Source: Acidobacteriaceae bacterium (GTDB taxonomy: Bacteria; Acidobacteriota; Terriglobia; Terriglobales; Acidobacteriaceae). Taken from it: 38,993 bases of DNA. Numbering within the stretch: position 1 is the stretch's first letter; the number at the start of each line of letters is the position of its first letter. Made by a program: the position numbers and the translations under genes. Where the stretch lies: the NCBI GenBank assembly GCA_003156805.1, contig PMHV01000030.1, positions 192,167 to 231,159 of the forward strand, read 5' to 3'. Below, one piece after another: positions 34,954 to 38,993 of this stretch. Under the pieces are notes generated by a model that was given only the letters and a program-made list of their open reading frames with translations, made no database searches and was not told the DNA's origin.

Positions 34954-36429
34954 ATGCGAACGTTGCAATTTAGTTGCTGGATACTAGTGTTGATTGCATA
35001 TCCGTTCGCGGGAGGGACCAATTTTCTGGTTCAGGCAACCGCAAGCGATCCGCCTCCGCCAGTGGAATTGACTTCCGAGCAAGACCATCAGCGGACTTTG
35101 AATCTGTTGCATATCACTTCGCTTCGCCGCGGTCCAGACGGTGATCCCAAGTCGCCCCACGCAGCCAATTTCGATGAGTCGAAAGCCACCACCTATACAA
35201 ACTTGCCGGACCCGCTGGTATTGAAGAATGGAAAGAAGGCGAAGAGCGCAAAGACGTGGTGGAAGCAGCGCAGGCCGGAGATTGTGGAGGATTTCGACAG
35301 GGAGATTTACGGCCGCGTACCGCCGAACATACCCAAAGTAAATTGGGAAGTAACCAGCGCTACTAGAGAAATGAATGGCGAAGTGCCAGTCATCACGAAG
35401 AAAATTGTCGGTCACGTGGACAACTCTTCATATCCTCTGATCACGGGCGATATTCAATTGACGTTGACTACTCCCGCCAATGCTATGGGAGCGGTACCGG
35501 TAATCATGGAATTCGGTTTGAGCCCGGAAGTGCTGGCCACGCTGGCAAAGCGCTTTCCCGATGCATTCAAGGCCGGGCCCGGGCCTTCGTGGCAGCAGCA
35601 AGTTTCGGTCAAGGGCTGGGGATACGCGGTCATCATCCCCACGAGTGTTCAGGCCGATAATGGCGAAGGCTTAACGCAAGGCATTATCGGCCTCGTCAAC
35701 CAAGGACAGCCGCGCAAGGTGGACGACTGGGGCGCGTTGCGTGCCTGGGCTTGGGGCGCAAGCCGGGCCCTGGATTATTTTGCGACTGACAAGTCCGTCG
35801 ACGCTAGGCAGGTGGGCATTGAAGGCCTCTCGCGCTACGGCAAGGCAGCGCTGGTCACCATGGCATACGATCCGCGTTTCGCGATTGCCTTTGTCGGATC
35901 CTCGGGTGCGGGCGGCGCCAAGATCTTACGCCGCGCTTTTGGCGAACAGGTGGAAAACCTCGCGTCGGCCGGCGAATATCATTGGATGGCGGGCAACTTC
36001 CTCAAGTATGCCGGTCCCCTCACGGCGAACGATTTGCCCGTGGACGCACATGAACTGATCGCCCTCTGCGCTCCGCGGCCGGTGTTCATCAGCAGCGGAT
36101 CGCAACAGGTCGAAGGAGGTTGGGTCGACGCGAAAGGTATGTTCCTGGGAGCTGTCGGCGCCGGGCCCGTGTACAAGCTGCTCGGAAAGAAGGATTTGGG
36201 AACCAGCGAATTACCGCCCATGGAGACCGCGCTGATCGATGGCGATATAGCCTTCCGGCAGCATCGTGGCGGCCACACCACGGGCCCGAATTGGCCGACG
36301 TTTCTGACGTTCGCGAGCCGCTACATCAAAGGTCCGCCGCTCGCGCCAGGATCGCCTCCAGAGAAACCCTCCGCCGTAACCGATATACATCCTGACGCAG
36401 CCGAACTCGCCCAGATCGATCCGCGATAG
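34954..36429 (+). CDS. CE15-family glucuronoyl methylesterase, secreted
   Basis: The 491-residue protein has a signal peptide (MRTLQFSCWILVLIAYPFAG, a hydrophobic core then VQATA/SDP). It is an alpha/beta hydrolase of carbohydrate esterase family 15: DFDREIYGRVPPNIP in the N-terminal region, VSVKGWGYAVIIPTSVQADN, the nucleophile motif VGIEGLSRYGKAALV with S293 (G-x-S-R-x-G-K), FVGSSGAGGAKILRRAFGE, APRPVFISSGSQQVEGGWVD with an acidic residue, and HRGGHTTGPNWPTF with H441. The family cleaves esters between the 4-O-methyl-glucuronate side chain of xylan and lignin alcohols. The classical fungal Cys before Ser is Leu, as in several bacterial members. It is transcribed away from the uronate catabolic operon, which would use the glucuronate it helps release. 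Confidence 0.92.
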   Translation: MRTLQFSCWILVLIAYPFAGGTNFLVQATASDPPPPVELTSEQDHQRTLNLLHITSLRRGPDGDPKSPHAANFDESKATTYTNLPDPLVLKNGKKAKSAKTWWKQRRPEIVEDFDREIYGRVPPNIPKVNWEVTSATREMNGEVPVITKKIVGHVDNSSYPLITGDIQLTLTTPANAMGAVPVIMEFGLSPEVLATLAKRFPDAFKAGPGPSWQQQVSVKGWGYAVIIPTSVQADNGEGLTQGIIGLVNQGQPRKVDDWGALRAWAWGASRALDYFATDKSVDARQVGIEGLSRYGKAALVTMAYDPRFAIAFVGSSGAGGAKILRRAFGEQVENLASAGEYHWMAGNFLKYAGPLTANDLPVDAHELIALCAPRPVFISSGSQQVEGGWVDAKGMFLGAVGAGPVYKLLGKKDLGTSELPPMETALIDGDIAFRQHRGGHTTGPNWPTFLTFASRYIKGPPLAPGSPPEKPSAVTDIHPDAAELAQIDPR

Positions 36430-36462
36430 CAGTGACTACCGCAACCCTCGTCCCCTCGCACG

Positions 36463-37776
36463 TCACACAGATGTGCTCACTTTTCGCGTCAATGCTCGCT
36501 TGACCGTTCCTTCGAGCGCCAGCTTGGCGGCATCGTATTCCGCTCCCGAGATGGAGCCGTCCCGTCGGGCAATCTCAAGCTCAAGGAACTCTTCCTTCAA
36601 CACCTCTAAGAATGAACTTGGTAACGGGGCAGACTGGCGAGTTTGCGAGGCCGCCTTGCCCTTCATCCGCGGCCAGGTGAAACCCCGCGTGCGCCGCATC
36701 AGGAATCCGCACCCTCCCAGCAATATGACTCCGCCGACTCCGAAGACCCACCACCGCAATGAAGATGACGAAGACGCAGGCGTCGGATCTCTCCGCGCGG
36801 AAGCCGGCACTTGCGGACTCACCGGAGCAGAAACCGCGGGACGGGACAGCAGACCGGCTTGTGATTGCGCTTTGGATTGGGCGCCAGCTTTGATCGGCGG
36901 AAGCGCTCCGGCTCCGGAGACTTCAAACTCTGGGCCCGCTCCCGCTTCCACCTGATTGGCTACCTCCACTTGATAGCTGTCGTTGCCTGTGGCCAGGACC
37001 TGGAAAGCGGGAGACGACGATGCAAATTTCATCGTCGGCGGAATCATGACCGCCAACTGCTGCAGCGGATATACCCTGTTGCTACGAAATCTGGCGTGGC
37101 CCTCGTAAGGCAGATCGTAGTTGAAAGCGAACTTGGTGGATCCCGGCCGCAAAGGGAAGTTCACCGTGTAGTATCCAGGCTCGCCCGGTACGGCCGAAGC
37201 GGAAATCAGCACGCCCATCTTTTCCGAGCCGGCGGCCAGAACAGAATCAATCCGGGCATGGGTGGGCAAGTAAACTTCAAATGTGCGCTCACCGGCCTGT
37301 GTCAGCGGCGGGTTGGAATCGTTCTTGATCTCGATCATGTCGGAGACGTGAAGCAGTTTTCCGTTGGTCCCGGTGCGGATGATTTCGATGCTGCCGGTTA
37401 TACCCTGCACCTTGGCGGCCGCGTCAAAAACGTCGATGGAGACAGCATCACCCGCCGAAATGCGCTGATCGTAATTGACGCCCTGGTGGACCACGCGCAC
37501 TAGATGCAATTTTGCCGGATACCGCACCGTGAGGGTAAATGATCCCTGCGAATCGGTCCGGGTGCGTGCTTCCTCCTGCATACTCTGGTCCAGACGAAGA
37601 AGAATTACTTCGTCACCCCCCGCGAGCCGGCCGCGAGTCTGGTTGCGGACTACGCCCGTGATGGTGTCTGCTGCCAGCGCGGCTGCAGAACAACCGGCAA
37701 TGAGGCCGACGCCCAAGATGATCGTCCTCAAGACGTTCTGCCGTCCCAAAGATTTCCTGCCACAGATACGGATCAC
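36463..37776 (-). CDS. membrane-anchored protein with carboxypeptidase-regulatory-like domain
   Basis: The start chosen is GTG 37776, right after AAGGAGG; ATG 37839 and TTG 37731 are alternatives. The 437-residue protein has a signal peptide (RTIILGVGLIAGCSAAALA/ADT). A domain beginning ITGVVRNQTRGRLAGGDEVI and DSQGSFTLTVRYPAKLHLVR resembles carboxypeptidase regulatory-like beta-sandwiches. A second beta-rich region runs up to EVANQVEAGAGPEFEVSGAG. A Pro/Ser/Ala-rich linker follows, then one membrane helix (SLRWWVFGVGGVILLGGCGF) and a cytoplasmic tail of about 80 residues whose end, EFLELEIARRDGSISGAEYDA, looks like a SHOCT-type short helical module. The function is unknown; similar envelope proteins are common in Acidobacteriota. 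It converges with the CE15 gene after 33 bp. Confidence 0.78.
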   Translation of the reverse strand: MIRICGRKSLGRQNVLRTIILGVGLIAGCSAAALAADTITGVVRNQTRGRLAGGDEVILLRLDQSMQEEARTRTDSQGSFTLTVRYPAKLHLVRVVHQGVNYDQRISAGDAVSIDVFDAAAKVQGITGSIEIIRTGTNGKLLHVSDMIEIKNDSNPPLTQAGERTFEVYLPTHARIDSVLAAGSEKMGVLISASAVPGEPGYYTVNFPLRPGSTKFAFNYDLPYEGHARFRSNRVYPLQQLAVMIPPTMKFASSSPAFQVLATGNDSYQVEVANQVEAGAGPEFEVSGAGALPPIKAGAQSKAQSQAGLLSRPAVSAPVSPQVPASARRDPTPASSSSSLRWWVFGVGGVILLGGCGFLMRRTRGFTWPRMKGKAASQTRQSAPLPSSFLEVLKEEFLELEIARRDGSISGAEYDAAKLALEGTVKRALTRKVSTSV

Positions 37777-37881
37777 CGGCCTCCTTGGTTCTTGGCGACT
37801 GTAGGGTTTCGGCCCGTCAGAACGCGTTCCGAACTGCAAATATTACTTTCACAAATCAAAGTATCCTGCATGCCTTATGGA

Positions 37882-38904
37882 TCACTCGATCGCCCGCTCG
37901 CTTGCCGCGGTTTTCGTCGGATACGTCGAGCGGCCGAACATAATGCCAGTTTCCACCTCAATCGGCTTCCCGCCCAGCAAATAAGGCTTGAACTTCCACT
38001 GCTGGAGCGCGTCGGTGATAGCTTTTGCTTGTTCGGGAAAGGCGCTGAGAAAGTGAATGTGCTTTACTTTGCCTTCTTTACCGATGATGATTCGAACCGG
38101 AACGGGGTTGAACCTATGTTCGGTTAAGACGGGGTCAACCCGCGTAATCACGTTCTCGTCCGTGGCGTAATCCTTGATGCAGACCGGGACAGCGCCCCCG
38201 CCTGTCCCTGCCGTGGGACCGGCTTCCGCGGGCAACTTCATCTGGTTCAGATCCAGGACCAGGCTTTCCAGCAGTTTGGTGTCACGGCTGGTCAGCACGA
38301 TTTGCAGCGCGTGACAGCGAATCTCGGTAGCCAAAACATACCAGTGCAGCTCCGCTATAGGAGACCAATACGCAAAGAAGCTGAAATCGCTGCCGGCGAT
38401 CTTGGTCCGCATAGGTGGCAGTTCCACTTTGTAGTCGGCTTGTAAGTGGTCCTTCGAATAATTCACGAGATCCAGCGCGTTGGCCGCGGGAAACGGCGTG
38501 AAGAACATGTCTTGAGCGGTAACCAGGATAGTTCCCCGGACAGGTCCCTTGAATGTATCCGCAGGCCTGAACTGCGCCAGCACGTAGCGGCCGCTGTCCG
38601 ACGGAGGCGGCCCCTTGTATTTTTCTTCCCAATCCCGAGGTAGTGCGTAACTCATTTGAAAATACTGGTCGCTGAAAACATTGTTGGTCACGCTGCCACC
38701 TTCCGGCACGGGAGTTACGGAATCACTCGCGCTCGACCATGCACCCTTTACCAGGATCACTCCGGTCGGCACCTTCGACCCGGGCTGAATATTGTCGGAA
38801 AAATCGCCGCCGTTCTTTGGCGGGTTTTGCGGTTTGGTGGCCTGCCCCACGGCAGGCAACGAGACTGAGAGCGCTAGAACCAGCAACGAAACTCGATAGT
38901 TCAT
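37882..38904 (-). CDS. secreted protein with TonB C-terminal domain
   Basis: The start is ATG 38904 (MNYRVSLLVLALSVSLPAVG) preceded by GGGGGAAT; the longer frame to 38967 lacks a ribosome site. The 340-residue protein has a cleaved-type signal peptide (cleavage near VGQ/ATK) rather than a TonB-type anchor. It has a middle domain of about 200 residues without clear relatives (FQMSYALPRDWEEKYKGPPP, FFAYWSPIAELHWYV). A TonB C-terminal-like domain completes it: NPVPVRIIIGKEGKVKHIHF, AITDALQQWKFKPYLLGGKP, then VETGIMFG. Periplasmic proteins of this kind occur widely in Acidobacteriota and need not energise receptors. Lack of a Pro-rich spacer and of ExbB/ExbD neighbours argues against a standard TonB role. 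Confidence 0.82.
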   Translation of the reverse strand: MNYRVSLLVLALSVSLPAVGQATKPQNPPKNGGDFSDNIQPGSKVPTGVILVKGAWSSASDSVTPVPEGGSVTNNVFSDQYFQMSYALPRDWEEKYKGPPPSDSGRYVLAQFRPADTFKGPVRGTILVTAQDMFFTPFPAANALDLVNYSKDHLQADYKVELPPMRTKIAGSDFSFFAYWSPIAELHWYVLATEIRCHALQIVLTSRDTKLLESLVLDLNQMKLPAEAGPTAGTGGGAVPVCIKDYATDENVITRVDPVLTEHRFNPVPVRIIIGKEGKVKHIHFLSAFPEQAKAITDALQQWKFKPYLLGGKPIEVETGIMFGRSTYPTKTAASERAIE

Positions 38905-38993
38905 ATTCCCCCACGAATCCAAGCGACCTTTGTCCGGCGACCCCGGCGAATCCGTCGCGCGGATCATTTCTCAATTGGAAAGATGCTGGCGAG

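Overview
The window looks like a chromosomal piece of a soil-type Acidobacteriota bacterium, probably class Terriglobia. This is an inference from gene content and a G+C content judged by eye at just under 60%. The clues are a membrane Ser/Thr kinase with a large TPR sensor half, the remnant of a carboxypeptidase-like/TonB-dependent receptor, a quinoprotein with its own cytochrome c, a CE15 glucuronoyl esterase, and two-gene modules of ThuA and Gfo/Idh type. No insertion sequence, prophage, integron or CRISPR array was seen.

Layout. 1-0.7 kb: the start of an AraC-type regulator, cut by the window edge. 1.3-7 kb: two divergent operons for sugar oxidation or isomerisation. The minus-strand operon encodes a ThuA-like protein, a di-haem cytochrome c and a PQQ dehydrogenase. 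The plus-strand operon encodes a TIM-barrel sugar isomerase/epimerase and a Gfo/Idh/MocA oxidoreductase. 7.1-9.1 kb: a decayed stretch with an internally deleted TonB-dependent receptor, the tail of a LytTR regulator, one copy of a dispersed repeat of about 118 bp (the other copy is at 1.1 kb) and an intact tRNA-Ser(UGA). 9.1-18.3 kb: a class III aminotransferase, a Ser/Thr kinase-TPR protein, an EamA transporter, a collapsed rhomboid gene, a secreted hypothetical protein, a frameshifted REC-HD-GYP response regulator and a dolichyl-phosphate-glucose-synthase-like glycosyltransferase. 18.3-22.3 kb: leuA-leuB, divergent from a LysR regulator with an AT-rich palindrome between them, then a STAS protein. 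22.5-27.8 kb: two tandem paralogous outer-membrane barrels, a GT2 overlapping an LpxH-like phosphoesterase, a YggX iron-trafficking protein, a secreted cupin and galT.

28.0-36.4 kb: the most coherent system, a glucuronate utilisation cluster. A secreted CE15 esterase would release (4-O-methyl)glucuronate side chains from lignin-carbohydrate esters. An ACS-family MFS transporter would import uronate. UxaC, an SDR (proposed fructuronate reductase), ManD, KdgK and Eda would convert it to pyruvate and glyceraldehyde-3-phosphate. Every step of the Ashwell route has a recognisable enzyme except fructuronate reductase, and the SDR fills that position in the operon. 36.4-39 kb: a membrane-anchored protein with a carboxypeptidase-regulatory-like fold and a TonB C-terminal-domain protein.

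At least four genes are broken in different ways: in-frame internal deletion, deletion plus frame change, single frameshift, and 5' loss. Several genes appear to start at TTG behind good Shine-Dalgarno sequences, so starts were re-chosen where the evidence was clear.
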